DNA from: Polynucleobacter sp. MG-Unter2-18
Lineage (GTDB): Bacteria > Pseudomonadota > Gammaproteobacteria > Burkholderiales > Burkholderiaceae
Direction of reading: 5' to 3'
DNA length: 64,000 bases
NCBI RefSeq assembly: GCF_018687675.1
Contig: NZ_CP061302.1
Coordinates: 818,192 to 882,191 of the forward strand
The position numbers and the translations under genes are program-made. Below the pieces are notes generated by a model that saw nothing but the letters and a program-made list of their open reading frames with translations, made no database searches and had not been told where the DNA came from. Positions 63,545 through 64,000 of this stretch are shown here, one piece after another. Positions within the stretch are counted from its first letter, which is position 1. Every line of letters begins with the position of its first letter.

Positions 63545-63787
63545 CTATTCTTTGTGACATTCGTAATCACCATTGACTGTATTGCTATGCTTCTCATAAA
63601 GGGCAGCAACGGTTCCCATGATGCAGTCATCTTCAGTTTTATATTTTCCTGCATCAACGACATTCGACAAGTTGTATCGATCGGGGTAGGCATACCCCTG
63701 CCAATCTTTGCTTTGTGATTTGACGAGCACAACGATAGCGATAATTCCAATAAACCAGTAGATGTATTTTTGATCGTTCTTTGCCAT
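63545..63787 (-). CDS. 80-aa membrane-anchored protein, unknown
   Basis: ATG at 63787; an in-frame TTG precedes it. One N-terminal helix (YIYWFIGIIAIVVLV), then a polar domain with two Cys (DDCIMG and YECHKE). It would face the periplasm. Starts three bases from the stop of the next upstream gene and ends 16 bases before the NERD gene; all read minus. Confidence 0.6.
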   Translation of the reverse strand: MAKNDQKYIYWFIGIIAIVVLVKSQSKDWQGYAYPDRYNLSNVVDAGKYKTEDDCIMGTVAALYEKHSNTVNGDYECHKE

Positions 63788-63790
63788 CAA

Positions 63791-64000
63791 CTAATCTCTA
63801 TGCAGACCTGATAAGTGTGCGTATATTTTCCCGATTCCAACCATGATGGCTAGGTAGAACAAGCCCATCCCAAGTGCCCTTACAAATTCGGGGGTGTTTG
63901 AGGTGTTACGAACAATGACTGAATTTTCTTCAGCCAGGAGGAACATAAAAAATTCAGCAACAAAAACGGCACCAGCAAGTGCAATTTGTTTAATGATGGT
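63791..64000 (-). CDS. Membrane protein, 5'-truncated by the window edge
   Basis: 70 codons visible, frame open to base 64000 so the start is outside. Two hydrophobic segments (IALAGAVFVAEFFMFLL and ALGMGLFYLAIMVGIG) flank a polar loop, ending HLSGLHRD. No family recognised. Probably one operon with the following small membrane-anchored and NERD genes. Confidence 0.55.
   Translation of the reverse strand, partial: TIIKQIALAGAVFVAEFFMFLLAEENSVIVRNTSNTPEFVRALGMGLFYLAIMVGIGKIYAHLSGLHRD

Larger units (their letters stand above)
58614..64000. mobile_element. Putative second accessory element next to tRNA-Pro(GGG)
   Basis: From the 3' end of tRNA-Pro(GGG) to the right edge, nearly all genes read minus and are unrecognised, small and phage-like, with a serine recombinase, a NERD protein and repeat-rich gene-free DNA. 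Style and gene content differ sharply from the translation cluster to the left. The right end and any tRNA-Pro repeat lie outside the window, so the boundary and class are unknown. The first 117 bases hold TGTTAACA and GTGTTAACAC palindromes at about 58650-58677. Confidence 0.55.

Overview
The window looks like a chromosome segment from a low-to-moderate GC betaproteobacterium, most plausibly Polynucleobacter or a close relative in the Burkholderiaceae. This is inferred from the infC-rpmI-rplT-pheS-pheT-ihfA-merR order, a synthetase-type RelA next to thrS, the lysine/alanine-rich histone H1-like protein, and the overall protein style. No database search was run.

Layout. (1) 1-5.9 kb: core and metal/phosphate genes: the end of an acyltransferase gene, a class 2 polyphosphate kinase (PPK2), a CYTH-like protein, a two-gene chromate transporter, and a ZnuD-like TonB receptor with a small His-rich partner. 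(2) 5.99-6.18 kb: tRNA-Pro(TGG) and tRNA-Arg(TCT). (3) 6.1-32.0 kb: a long accessory region divided by repeated copies of the tRNA-Arg 3' end. A 9.1-kb element (about 6184-15280) has a tyrosine integrase, a split primase/helicase pair, five unknown small genes and a coupled glycosyltransferase plus glycoside hydrolase. It is bounded by a 76-bp direct repeat of the tRNA. Beyond it lie three cargo modules, each closed on its right by a 125-bp site (80-bp conserved arm plus 45-bp tRNA-Arg 3' half): a sulfatase/formylglycine-generating-enzyme operon (15.3-22.8 kb), a lipid/esterase/amidotransferase module (22.8-27.5 kb), and a methyltransferase-dehydrogenase-aminotransferase module (27.5-31.3 kb). 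A tandem glycine riboswitch with an orphan 61-aa gene follows, then a decayed sixth tRNA 3' fragment at 32.0 kb.

(4) 32.1-46.9 kb: ordinary chromosome: photolyase, HNH nuclease, small envelope proteins, a second PPK2, the histone H1-like protein, WrbA, a YihY-type protein, a CBS protein, chorismate synthase, an MFS transporter, ETF-ubiquinone oxidoreductase and 3-oxoacid CoA-transferase. (5) 46.9-58.6 kb: a cation-diffusion-facilitator/alpha-beta hydrolase fusion, relA, tRNA-Val(GAC), the thrS to ihfA translation cluster, a MerR-type regulator and tRNA-Pro(GGG). (6) 58.6-64.0 kb: a second accessory region directly downstream of tRNA-Pro(GGG). It has phage-like unknown genes, a repeat-rich gene-free stretch (CTTAA-rich block plus six tandem 36-bp repeats), a serine recombinase with a palindromic candidate operator, a NERD-domain protein and small membrane proteins. 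It runs off the right edge.

The strongest candidate for an undescribed system is the tRNA-Arg array: cassette-like modules, each ended by a site of constant geometry, next to a single complete integrase gene. The geometry is read directly from the sequence; mobility, and whether this integrase moves the modules, is inference.
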